Positions 17,100 through 25,986 of a DNA stretch of 64,000 nt are shown here, piece by piece. The stretch is from Sphingobacterium sp. GTDB taxonomy: Bacteria > Bacteroidota > Bacteroidia > Sphingobacteriales > Sphingobacteriaceae. Location: positions 186,001-250,000 of the forward strand of contig JAITTY010000017.1 of the NCBI GenBank assembly GCA_031286695.1, given 5' to 3'. Both the position numbers and the translations under genes were made by a program. A model generated the notes under the pieces. The model was not told where the DNA came from. It made no database searches and saw nothing but the letters and a program-made list of their open reading frames with translations. Position 1 is the first letter of the stretch; every line of letters begins with the position of its first letter.

Positions 17100-18371
17100 A
17101 TGTTGCAATTAAATTATATCCGTGAGAACAGGGATACGGTAATCGAAAGATTGGCTGTCAAGCATTTCAAGGAAATTGGATTGGTCGACGAAATCATCAG
17201 TTTAGATGAAGAGCGCCGCAAGATCCAATCGGAATCAGACGCACTTTCGGCAGAGGCTAATGCGGCAGCAAAACAGATTGGAGATCTGATGCGCCAAGGA
17301 AAAAAAGAAGAAGCTGAAACCGTTAAATCCAAATCCTCGGGATATAAAGAGCAAGTGAAGCAACTTTTGGATCAATTGGGTACAATTGAGGCAGAATTGA
17401 ATGAGAAGATCGTACAGTTACCTAATTTACCGCATCAATCCGTTCCGGCGGGTGTAAGTGCTGAGGACAACGAAGTTGTTTTGACTCATGGGGAAATCCC
17501 TGCCTTGTCAGAGGATGCATTGCCTCATTGGGAATTGTTGAACAAATATGATATTGTTGATTTAGAGCTTGGCGTAAAAGTTGCAGGTGCAGGTTTTCCC
17601 ATCTATAAAGGTAAAGGTGCTAAATTGCAACGCGCATTGATCAATTTCTTTTTGGATCAGGCTGCAGAAGAAGGATACGAAGAAGTACAGGTGCCAATTT
17701 TGGTCAATGAAGATTCTGCATTTGCTACGGGACAATTACCGGATAAAGAAGGGCAGATGTACTATGTGGGTAACGACAACCTATATTTGATCCCTACAGC
17801 TGAAGTTCCGGTCACCAACATTTATAGAGACGAGATTGTGAAAGAAGCACAGTTTCCAATCAAACATTGTGCTTATACACCCTGTTTTCGTCGTGAAGCA
17901 GGTTCATATGGAGCACATGTACGTGGATTAAACCGATTACACCAATTTGATAAAGTAGAGACGGTGCAGATTGTGCATCCAGATAAATCCTATGCGGTGC
18001 TGGAAGAGATGAGTTTATATGTACAAGGACTGTTGCAGAAGTTAGAGCTACCTTACCGTGTATTGCGTCTCTGTGGGGGAGACATGAGTTTTACTTCTGC
18101 ATTGACTTATGATATGGAAGTATATAGCTCTGCTCAGAAACGTTGGTTGGAGGTGTCTTCGGTTTCTAATTTTGAAACCTACCAAGCAAATCGCTTGAAA
18201 GTACGTTTTAAAAATGCCGATGGCAAGATGCAACTGGCACATACCTTGAATGGTTCGGCATTGGCTTTGCCACGTATTGTGGCGGCAATATTGGAGAATA
18301 ATCAAACGGAAAAAGGAATTAAGATTCCTGCAGTTTTGGTTCCGTACACGAAATTTGAGTATATTGATTAA
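17100..18371 (+). CDS. serS: Seryl-tRNA synthetase
   Basis: The 423-residue class II synthetase has an N-terminal antiparallel coiled coil that contacts the tRNA-Ser long arm (about 25-105, rich in E/K/Q/A) and a catalytic core. Motif 2 is FRREAGSYGAHVRGLNRLHQ (about 261-280). Motif 3 is near TLNGSALALPRIVAAILEN (about 380-398). It charges tRNA-Ser with serine. The ATG at 17100 gives the expected MLQLNYIRENRD beginning. It is monocistronic, with a promoter of the shared type 30 bp upstream and a terminator after it. Confidence 0.98.
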   Translation: MLQLNYIRENRDTVIERLAVKHFKEIGLVDEIISLDEERRKIQSESDALSAEANAAAKQIGDLMRQGKKEEAETVKSKSSGYKEQVKQLLDQLGTIEAELNEKIVQLPNLPHQSVPAGVSAEDNEVVLTHGEIPALSEDALPHWELLNKYDIVDLELGVKVAGAGFPIYKGKGAKLQRALINFFLDQAAEEGYEEVQVPILVNEDSAFATGQLPDKEGQMYYVGNDNLYLIPTAEVPVTNIYRDEIVKEAQFPIKHCAYTPCFRREAGSYGAHVRGLNRLHQFDKVETVQIVHPDKSYAVLEEMSLYVQGLLQKLELPYRVLRLCGGDMSFTSALTYDMEVYSSAQKRWLEVSSVSNFETYQANRLKVRFKNADGKMQLAHTLNGSALALPRIVAAILENNQTEKGIKIPAVLVPYTKFEYID

Positions 18372-18416
18372 ATAGCAATAAATAAGTTGCTTTTGCGCTT
18401 GTTTAATATAAAAACG

Positions 18417-18454
18417 AAAGACGCTCAGCCTGAGAAGGTAGAGCGTCTTTTTTT
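18417..18454 (+). terminator. Intrinsic terminator of serS
   Basis: AAAGACGCTC (18417-18426) and GAGCGTCTTT (18441-18450) form a perfect 10-bp stem followed by TTTT. Confidence 0.9.
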
Positions 18455-18712
18455 GTTATAACTCGATTTTAAAGTGTTTAGAATCATTATAAATTACATG
18501 AGTTTCTAATGCAAAAAAATAACAGAATAGTGTGTTAACGATTTCTTATAGCATTGTTAATGTTTTGTTAAATATAGCTGATTCCGTATAAAATTCTGTT
18601 TGAAAATAGTTTGATGAGTTTTTATTCTAAAATGATTCTCTTGTGTTAATTTGTAAGATTGTGAACTTATTATTGCGGTATTTCCTGTTTTCTGGAGATT
18701 ATGTTAAAAAAC

Positions 18713-18743
18713 TTGTAAAAGCAACTTTGGCTTTATATATTTG
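18713..18743 (+). promoter_or_regulatory. Promoter of the first susC-like gene
   Basis: TTG (18713-18715), a 20-bp spacer and TATATTTG (18736-18743) match the Bacteroidota pattern exactly. It implies a leader of about 270 nt before the ATG at 19019. Confidence 0.7.
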
Positions 18744-18746
18744 ACA

Positions 18747-19018
18747 CCGCTAATAAAAATCGCACTAACTATTATTTACTGTAAATGCTGAAAAGAGCAA
18801 ATTTTACAGCTGGATATTTATCTAAGGACTGACCCTGCATCTACCTGGGCTCACTTTTCCAATAGTATTTTCAACTGTTACTGAATGAACTGCAAGGGGC
18901 TATTTGGCGCATTGTAGTTTATTGTCTAAACAATTTATGTTTAGACGATTATGATAACGGATATAATTTATATCAATATATAGGATTAGAAAAAATAATA
19001 AAATTAACTAACTAAAAC
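18747..19018 (+). promoter_or_regulatory. Long 5' leader of the first susC-like gene with hairpin
   Basis: GTCTAAACA (18924-18932) pairs perfectly with TGTTTAGAC (18938-18946) over an ATTTA loop, and the stem can extend by three pairs. No T-run follows, so it is not a classic terminator. No open frame fills the leader. A post-transcriptional role is possible but unproven. Confidence 0.45.
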
Positions 19019-22000
19019 ATGAAACAAACATTACTAAGTTTTCTTGTTGGCGGTATGATTCTGACTTCGGTTGCATTCGCTCAAGAAAAAAAGATTAGTG
19101 GTCGTGTTACATCTGCTGACGGTAAAGCAATACCAGGGGTAACAGTAGTTGTACAAGGTACTAATCAGGCTACTCAGACTGATACTGATGGTAATTATTC
19201 ATTGAATGTGCCGGCAGGAAAAGTTGTGGTATTCCGTTCCGTTGGTTTTGATGATAAAACCATTATTGTTAATAACAACAGTGCGGTATTCAATGTCTCT
19301 TTAGTAAATCATGACAATGCCTTGGAAGAGGTTGTTGTAACGGCTAATGCAATCAAACGTGAAAAAAGAACGTTGGGTTACTCCGCACCGACATTGAATA
19401 ATGAAGAATTACGATCAGGACAAAACTCGAGTGCTATTAATGCATTGGCTGGTAAAGTGGCTGGTGTGAATATTACATCGACATCTAATTCACCGGGTAG
19501 CTCATCTCGTGTAGTATTACGTGGTGGTTCTTCCATTTCAGGAAATAACCAGGCATTAATCGTTGTTGACGGTGTTCCTATTGACAATTCCAGCGTGATT
19601 GGTGGTGGCTCATCGTTATCTAGCGTTGATTTTGGTAACCGTGGTAATGATATCAACCCTGACGATATCGCTTCGATGACTGTATTGAAAGGTCCTGCTG
19701 CTGCTGCATTATATGGATCACGGGCATCTAATGGAGCCTTGATCATTACAACAAAGACAGGTAAAAAAGGCGGTGGTAAAACAGATATTACCTTTAACAC
19801 AACAAATACTTTTTCTTCCATTTTGAAATTGCCTGAGTTTCAAAATGAATATGGTCAAGGTTACTCTGGCTATACTAAAAATGGAGATCTGGTTTTTGTG
19901 AATGATCCAAAAGAAAACTGGTCTTGGGGAGCTCCTTTTACAGGGAAATCACAGGAATGGGGACAGGCAGTAAATGGTGTAAGACAAACAAAACCGTATT
20001 CTGCAGTAAAAAACAATGTTAAAGATTTCTTTAATACTGGATTTGCAACGGACAACAATTTGGGTTTTTCAGGTGGTAGTGAAAAGTCTTCCTTCTATTT
20101 AGGTCTGAATTCCCTGAACTCAAACGGAGTTTACCCCGGAAGTAAAGATAACTACAATAAATACGGTGTTCGTTTCAATGGCCAAACTGAATTCTCCAAT
20201 AAATTTTATGCAGGAATTTCAGCGAACTATAGTCAGATAAACTCGAACAATGTTGGTGGTGGACAAGGAAATTCGTCTGTATACAATAACTTGCTACAAA
20301 CTCCCCGTGATATTCCAGTTGCTGACATGAAAGATTTAAGCAATCCATATAATGGATATGGTTATATCGATGCAAATGGTCTAAACCATAGTAATGAGTA
20401 TGGCTATTATGGAGCATATTCAATGAATCCATATTGGACATTGGCAAATTACAACAATTACAATAATGTAAATCGCATTATGGGTAATTTTAATGTAGGT
20501 TATAAGCCATTTGAGTGGTTGGATTTCAAAGAGCGTGTAGGTGTAGATCATTATACCGACCGTAGACGTTCAGAGTCTCCAAAATATAACTTTACGCCGA
20601 TCGATAAAACTTCAGGTAATTATTCGACTGCTAATGATCTTATTGACAATGGAGAGTACCGCATTGATCAATACAATGTAACAGAGGTCATTCACGATTT
20701 CATGGTGACAGCTACGCATGAGTTTAATCAAGATTTTAAAGGGTCATTAATGTTGGGTAACAACATTCGTCAACGTAATGTTTCTAATTTAAGTACAGCG
20801 ACAAACGAAAGCGGAGGTTTGGTACAGCCAGGTTATTATAATTTAGCTAACTCTAATGGACCATTGAACTTGATTGAAGATTCATGGTCAAAACGTCGTT
20901 TAGTCGGTGTTTACGCAGACTTGAACTTGTCGTACAAAAACTTCTTATATTTACAAGCTACTGCACGTAATGACTGGTCGTCTACTTTGCCTAAGAAAAA
21001 CAATTCATTCTTTTATCCAAGTGTGAGTGGTTCATTTGTATTCTCCGAATTGTTAAATCCCGAAATTAAGAACATTCTTTCTTATGGTAAATTGCGTGCC
21101 AACTACGCAAAAGTGGGTTCGGATACGGATCCATACCAATTGTTGACAACATTCTCTAGAGGTGAAATCAATGGTGGGTTTGGAACAACAACATTTCCAT
21201 TTGGTAATGTTTCCGCATTCATGTCGGGTTCTACCTTAGGAAATGCAGAGTTGAAACCTGAAATCACAACATCTGCTGAAGTAGGTGCAGAATTAGGTTT
21301 CTTCAAAAATCGCTTAACTGTTGATTTTAGCTACTACAATAACAACTCCAAAAATCAAATCTTAGCAATTCCTATTGCGAATTCTACAGGTTACGGATTC
21401 AATGTTGTTAATGCCGGTAAAATTAAAAACTCGGGTGTCGAACTTGCATTGCGTGGAACTCCAGTGAAAACTGAAAACTTTAGCTGGGAATTGATGGGTA
21501 CTTTCACTAAAAACAACAATAAAGTTGTTGAATTGATGGATGGTATTGATCAAGTTTCTCTAGGCGGTTTCTCAGGTATGTCTATTGTTGCGGCAAAAGG
21601 TCGCCCTTATGGAGAATTTTATGCAGTAACCAATGCAACTGATGCCGAAGGTAGAACTATCGTTGACCAAGAAACTGGTTTGCCAGTATCAACTTCGGAA
21701 GCTAAATATTTAGGAAGTTACAATCCTAAATTCCAAGCATCATTAGGGACGACTGTCAATTACAAAAGTTGGTCATTGACTGCTTTGTTTGACATGAAAC
21801 ACGGCGGTGTATTCTATTCACGTACTAAAGATATCATGGCATTCACAGGTACATCTGCTGAAACAGGGGGGGAACGTTTTGGTCAGATCTTCCCTAACTC
21901 TGTTTACTTAGATGCAAATGGTAATTCCGTTGTAAATACGACAGCTACTTATGACAAAGTGGATTACTATCCATATTTGGAAGCAGGTATGAATGTAGTA

Positions 22001-22252
22001 GATGCTTCTTATGTGAAGTTGCGCAACTTGGCTATCTCTTATAAATTTAAAAAAGATATGCTAAAAAATACACCATTTGGAGATGTGACTGTTGGCGTGT
22101 TCGGAAATAACCTATTTATCTGGACGCCAAGTGAAAACAAATACGCAGATCCGGAAGTAAACTCTGCTGGTGCTGGGAATGCACAAGGTTTTGATTATAC
22201 TGCTCAACCGTCTTTGCGTAACTATGGTATTAATGTGAAGGTATCCTTCTAA
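19019..22252 (+). CDS. SusC/RagA-family TonB-linked outer-membrane transporter
   Basis: The 1077-residue protein has a signal peptide (MILTSVAFAQ, cleavage near 22), a carboxypeptidase-regulatory-like beta domain (about 25-100, KISGRVTSADGKAIPGVTVV), the TonB-box-like ALEEVVVTA (about 101-109), a plug (about 115-245, with VLKGPAAAALYGSRASNGA) and a long 22-strand-type barrel ending in the aromatic C-terminus GINVKVSF. SusC proteins import oligosaccharides or peptides with a SusD lid. The partner gene follows after 18 bp. No glycoside hydrolase is adjacent, so the substrate is unknown. It is a paralogue of the SusC at 25987, with the N-terminal 130 residues especially alike. Confidence 0.95.
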   Translation: MKQTLLSFLVGGMILTSVAFAQEKKISGRVTSADGKAIPGVTVVVQGTNQATQTDTDGNYSLNVPAGKVVVFRSVGFDDKTIIVNNNSAVFNVSLVNHDNALEEVVVTANAIKREKRTLGYSAPTLNNEELRSGQNSSAINALAGKVAGVNITSTSNSPGSSSRVVLRGGSSISGNNQALIVVDGVPIDNSSVIGGGSSLSSVDFGNRGNDINPDDIASMTVLKGPAAAALYGSRASNGALIITTKTGKKGGGKTDITFNTTNTFSSILKLPEFQNEYGQGYSGYTKNGDLVFVNDPKENWSWGAPFTGKSQEWGQAVNGVRQTKPYSAVKNNVKDFFNTGFATDNNLGFSGGSEKSSFYLGLNSLNSNGVYPGSKDNYNKYGVRFNGQTEFSNKFYAGISANYSQINSNNVGGGQGNSSVYNNLLQTPRDIPVADMKDLSNPYNGYGYIDANGLNHSNEYGYYGAYSMNPYWTLANYNNYNNVNRIMGNFNVGYKPFEWLDFKERVGVDHYTDRRRSESPKYNFTPIDKTSGNYSTANDLIDNGEYRIDQYNVTEVIHDFMVTATHEFNQDFKGSLMLGNNIRQRNVSNLSTATNESGGLVQPGYYNLANSNGPLNLIEDSWSKRRLVGVYADLNLSYKNFLYLQATARNDWSSTLPKKNNSFFYPSVSGSFVFSELLNPEIKNILSYGKLRANYAKVGSDTDPYQLLTTFSRGEINGGFGTTTFPFGNVSAFMSGSTLGNAELKPEITTSAEVGAELGFFKNRLTVDFSYYNNNSKNQILAIPIANSTGYGFNVVNAGKIKNSGVELALRGTPVKTENFSWELMGTFTKNNNKVVELMDGIDQVSLGGFSGMSIVAAKGRPYGEFYAVTNATDAEGRTIVDQETGLPVSTSEAKYLGSYNPKFQASLGTTVNYKSWSLTALFDMKHGGVFYSRTKDIMAFTGTSAETGGERFGQIFPNSVYLDANGNSVVNTTATYDKVDYYPYLEAGMNVVDASYVKLRNLAISYKFKKDMLKNTPFGDVTVGVFGNNLFIWTPSENKYADPEVNSAGAGNAQGFDYTAQPSLRNYGINVKVSF

Positions 22253-22270
22253 ACTATAAAGAATAATAAA

Positions 22271-23728
22271 ATGAACAAGAATATTAAAAAGTTTGTTTTT
22301 GCTGCATTGGTTGGATCCGTAGCATTTACAAGTTGTAATAAATATTTGGATGTTAACGAAAATCCAAATAATCCAGAAAAAGTAGAACCGAATTTATTGC
22401 TGCCGACAGTTGAAGCTTCATTAAGTCAGATTGTAGGTAATCAGCTTCAAGTGTATGGTGGTTTATGGGCTCAATATTGGACACAGGCTCCATCCTCATC
22501 ACAGTATCAAACTATTGATCAGTATAATATCAAGAATACAGCTACAGATCGTATTTGGTCAACAATTTATAGAAGTGCTTTAAATAATGCTGAGATAATC
22601 ATCAATTCAGAGAGAGGTGCTAATAACTATACAATAGGTATGGCGTATTTGTTGAAAGCTTATACATTGCAAGTAGCTACTGACGCTTTTGGAGATATTC
22701 CGTTGGATGAAGCTTTGCAAGGAGCGACTAATTTAAGTCCAAAGTATCAAACTCAAAAGGAGATCTACAATAGTATTTTCGAAAGTATAGATAAAGGTGT
22801 TGAATTGTTGAAAGGTAGTCTTGGTACTACACCGGGTGAACAGGATATGTTGTTCGGTGGTGATAAGGCTTCTTGGATTGCGTTCGCGAATACCTTGAAA
22901 TTAAAAGCGTATCTACGTATTTCTAATGTCGATGCAGCTACCGCTCAAGCAGGTATCAAAGCATTGTATGCTACAAACCCTACATTCTTAAATGAAGATG
23001 TATCCATCACATTTACGACAACAGGTGGTAACCAAAACCCTTTCTATACAGAAATGGTCGGTTTAAAATATGTTCAAAATGTGGTTGCAAGTGGAACCGC
23101 AGTTAAAGCTTATGCGGCCAATAGTGATAAAAGATCATTTGCATTGTACAGCAGATTGTATAAAGCAGATAATGTCACATTGCAGGATACTGTAGCCTAC
23201 TTAGAACAAGGCGACTTTAGAGGACAAAACACGAAGAAAGTTTCTGCACCTTCTCCAGTAACGGGCGCAAATGCGAAAAATACAGCGTCTGCAACTGCTC
23301 CTGTAAAATTATTCTCTATTTCTGAAAGCAAATTTTTGCAAGCCGAAGCTGCTTTGAAAGGATGGGGGACAGGAACCGTTTCAACATTGTACAATGAAGG
23401 TGTTACAGCTTCATTTGCCTATTTGGGTACAGAAGGACTGTCTTCTTATTTAGCTGCTGCTGGGAAATTTCCAACAGATGCCTCAAAACAATTAGAAGCA
23501 ATCATTACGCAGAAATACTATGCAATGAATGGTTTCCAAAACTTTGAAGCATGGACTGAATATAGAAGAACAGGATATCCTACATTCTTGATTCAATCAA
23601 AAGCATCAATCTTGGCTAATGGTGAAATGCCTCAGCGTTTGTTGTATCCAAATACTGAGTTGACAACTAACTTAAACTATCCAGGTACGAAAGCGATTAC
23701 CGTACCGGTTTGGTGGGATGTTAAGTAA
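22271..23728 (+). CDS. SusD/RagB-family lipoprotein (SusD-like, second family)
   Basis: The 485-residue protein has a lipoprotein signal ending GSVAFTSC (Cys22), then NKYLDVNENPNNPEKV, typical of the SusD/RagB group often annotated as SusD-like 2. The body is the all-helical TPR-like SusD fold. It includes AYLLKAYTLQVATDAFGDIP and the near-C-terminal GFQNFEAWTEYRRTGYP seen in this family. It sits on the cell surface as a lid on the SusC barrel and binds the ligand. Cotranscribed with the SusC gene, it is closed by a strong terminator. Confidence 0.94.
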   Translation: MNKNIKKFVFAALVGSVAFTSCNKYLDVNENPNNPEKVEPNLLLPTVEASLSQIVGNQLQVYGGLWAQYWTQAPSSSQYQTIDQYNIKNTATDRIWSTIYRSALNNAEIIINSERGANNYTIGMAYLLKAYTLQVATDAFGDIPLDEALQGATNLSPKYQTQKEIYNSIFESIDKGVELLKGSLGTTPGEQDMLFGGDKASWIAFANTLKLKAYLRISNVDAATAQAGIKALYATNPTFLNEDVSITFTTTGGNQNPFYTEMVGLKYVQNVVASGTAVKAYAANSDKRSFALYSRLYKADNVTLQDTVAYLEQGDFRGQNTKKVSAPSPVTGANAKNTASATAPVKLFSISESKFLQAEAALKGWGTGTVSTLYNEGVTASFAYLGTEGLSSYLAAAGKFPTDASKQLEAIITQKYYAMNGFQNFEAWTEYRRTGYPTFLIQSKASILANGEMPQRLLYPNTELTTNLNYPGTKAITVPVWWDVK

Positions 23729-23750
23729 TCTTTTAGATTATATGTTTATA

Positions 23751-23788
23751 AAAGCGGCAATTTCGAAAGAAATTGCCGCTTTTATTTT
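23751..23788 (+). terminator. Intrinsic terminator of the first SusC/SusD pair
   Basis: AAAGCGGCAATTTC (23751-23764) and GAAATTGCCGCTTT (23769-23782) form a perfect 14-bp stem with a GAAA tetraloop and a T-rich tail. Confidence 0.92.
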
Positions 23789-23845
23789 TGGCGTTAAATT
23801 ATGGAAAAAGCTGTATTTTCGTCCTTATTAACGTTGCTATATTTT

Positions 23846-24856
23846 ATGAAAGGATCGATTTTAGTTTTAATAGTGCTTGTTTTGATAGGAGCTCATACGG
23901 AAGCTTTTTCTTCTAAAGCAAGGCGAGACGTGTTTATTAGCGATACGATAGTGAATTACTTTGATAAATCAGGAAATTCAGTTAAGACAAAACTAGCGTC
24001 TTACTCTTATCAATGTATTGTTCCTGTAAAAGATGAAGGGAATAGATTTTTTAATATTGTTAGCTATTATTCAGATACTGATTCCATAAAGTCCTTCGCT
24101 TATAGCCGTGATAGCACAGTTGGGTTTTTCGGGTGGAAGTATGTCGGGGAGTCGACAGTATACTATCCAAATGGACAGTTGAAAAGCTTAGAGAAATTTG
24201 ATGCAGACGGTGTGCCTATGGATTCTTCATACTATTATTATCCGACAGGAAAATTGAAAATGCTCGTGACGCATATTGATACTGCACAAAATCCGTTTAC
24301 GGGTTCGAGAATGACAAAACCATATTACTTGTTGTATATGGATTCTTTGGGAAATTATCTCTTGAAGCGCGGAACTGGATTCCTTCGACTGGATTATTCG
24401 GAGGGTGCTTATTTTGAAGGTGAGCTTAAAGATAATGAAAAAGAAGGTAGATGGGAAGGTTTTAATATGGGAAGTCATTATGAAGAGCAATATTCAGCTG
24501 GTATTCTTAAAAGCGGGAAAAGATTTCGTGCCAATGGAGAAGTGATTTCATATGATGCTGAGACAAAGGAATCGGCACCGATTCTTCCGCTTAAATTGAA
24601 GCAGTTTATGGAAGCCGTTTATCGGCAGATCGATATACCGGACAATTTAATTACTCAATTGAGGTCTAGGCTTATTAACGTGACATTTGTAGTCAACAAA
24701 GATGGTCGGCTCAGTAAATTTAAATATGATCAGGATATTCCTATTAAGGTAAGTAGCCAGATCACAACAGCGATTCAGGCTGTCGGTCCTTGGAAGCCAG
24801 GGAGACTGCAAGGAGAGCCTGTGGCAATAAATTATACCATTCCAATACGATTGTAA
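23846..24856 (+). CDS. Exported MORN/YwqK-like protein with TonB C-terminal-like domain
   Basis: The 336-residue protein (from the ATG at 23846) starts with a hydrophobic helix (SILVLIVLVLIGAHTEAF, signal peptide or anchor). An in-frame ATG at 23801 would add 15 residues. The central part has MORN/YwqK-like strands (STVYYPNGQLKSLEKFDADG, then YPTGKLKML, and GELKDNEKEGRWEGF). The C-terminal 80 residues (VTFVVNKDGRLSKFKYDQDI ... WKPGRLQGEPVAINYTIPIRL, quoted in parts) match the TonB C-terminal domain as seen in Bacteroidota periplasmic proteins. It may aid TonB-dependent uptake or be a stand-alone periplasmic protein. It follows the first SusC/SusD pair, beyond that operon's terminator. Confidence 0.75.
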   Translation: MKGSILVLIVLVLIGAHTEAFSSKARRDVFISDTIVNYFDKSGNSVKTKLASYSYQCIVPVKDEGNRFFNIVSYYSDTDSIKSFAYSRDSTVGFFGWKYVGESTVYYPNGQLKSLEKFDADGVPMDSSYYYYPTGKLKMLVTHIDTAQNPFTGSRMTKPYYLLYMDSLGNYLLKRGTGFLRLDYSEGAYFEGELKDNEKEGRWEGFNMGSHYEEQYSAGILKSGKRFRANGEVISYDAETKESAPILPLKLKQFMEAVYRQIDIPDNLITQLRSRLINVTFVVNKDGRLSKFKYDQDIPIKVSSQITTAIQAVGPWKPGRLQGEPVAINYTIPIRL

Positions 24857-25816
24857 TTATGTGCAAGCTCATTATTATTATCTAATGATATAAAGGGATA
24901 CACGAGGCCTTTTGATGTAAGGGATGATGTCTAGGAAAAGCAGGTCTGTGATATCCGAAACTATGGTCGTAATATGCTTTAATATAGTTGTAGGATTGTC
25001 CTAGAGGAGGGTACAATATCCTCTATCTGTGCCATAATGGTGGCTGAAAATATCCTGAATTTTAATATGACTATGTTCGAGCATGTTTGATAATCGGTTT
25101 ATAAGCAGCCTAATCTCTTTTTTTTGAATGAAATTGTAATTAGTAAGAATTGCATATGATTTAGAACTATTATAAATATCCTTTAAATTTTATCAAGCAA
25201 AATTTTGATCAAATGAGCTATTAGCAAATATTATATGGGAATATAAAGATGTGTCTTTAATAAAATTTGCATAACAAAGCTGAGTGGGATCAACTTACTC
25301 TTAAGATTAAATAGAATATGATTTGTAACTCGTAGGAAAATAATAGTGATAAGCTGTGAAAAAAGTAGAATAGGTATTGGTCTATTTTTTCAATGTTAAA
25401 TCATTTTGAAGATATTTTTGATTGGAAATCATAATTTTTTATTTTTAACATGCTATCTAACTAGCTTTCTTCGAAGTTATCTAATGTTTTTATAACTTGC
25501 TATCGGATAGTTATATTAGTGCGAAAAGCTGTGTCAATAAATACTTTAATCTTGCTTTTTTGTATAACTAGCTTTTAGTCAATTTTCTTCGTTGACCAAA
25601 CTTATTTTTTTACTGAATTAAATTTTGGAGTTAAAATATCGCTTTATTTTAAACTCTAAAATTTAGAGATACATCGACGTTTCCAGGAAAGGTGAATCTT
25701 CTAGTATATATACCTGTATTGTTACTTATCTTATTTTTTTAAAAAAAATAAGATATTCATTTTCAGTTTGTTGTAATAATTTGTGAATTAATTGTTATCA
25801 CAAAGTTATGCTTGCA
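24857..25816. other. Long AT-rich intergenic region with hairpins, no gene seen
   Basis: No coding frame is supported here. Three inverted repeats stand out: TAGAGGA/TCCTCTA (25002-25008 with 25019-25025); TGAAAAAA-g-TAGA with TCTATTTTTTCA (25357-25369 with 25381-25392); and a near-perfect palindrome TATCTTATTTTTTT / AAAAAAAATAAGATA (25727-25755). The last two look like terminators. The region may be decayed DNA between duplicated SusC/SusD units. Confidence 0.5.
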
Positions 25817-25846
25817 TTGCAAATGTTAAAAAAAGTTATAATTTTG
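25817..25846 (+). promoter_or_regulatory. Promoter of the second susC-like gene, bracketed by an inverted repeat
   Basis: TTG (25817-25819), a 19-bp spacer and TAATTTTG (25839-25846). A perfect 11-bp inverted repeat, ATGTTAAAAAA (25823-25833) and TTTTTTAACAT (25856-25866), brackets the -7 element and predicted start, as an operator might. Confidence 0.65.
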
Positions 25847-25986
25847 CCTTTAACATTTTTTAACATGTAGAAACAATACAAGAAGAAAAATGTTACTAAC
25901 TATAACATATATATAAATTATTGGAAAGTATATTGCTAGCCAAAGTATTTTATCAAGAATAAACATTTTTTAATAAACGTAAACAT

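Noticed and set aside
24857..25816. A hidden gene in the 1.1-kb AT-rich gap
   Set aside because: No frame longer than about 60 codons, no motifs and AT-rich base use; only hairpins were seen.
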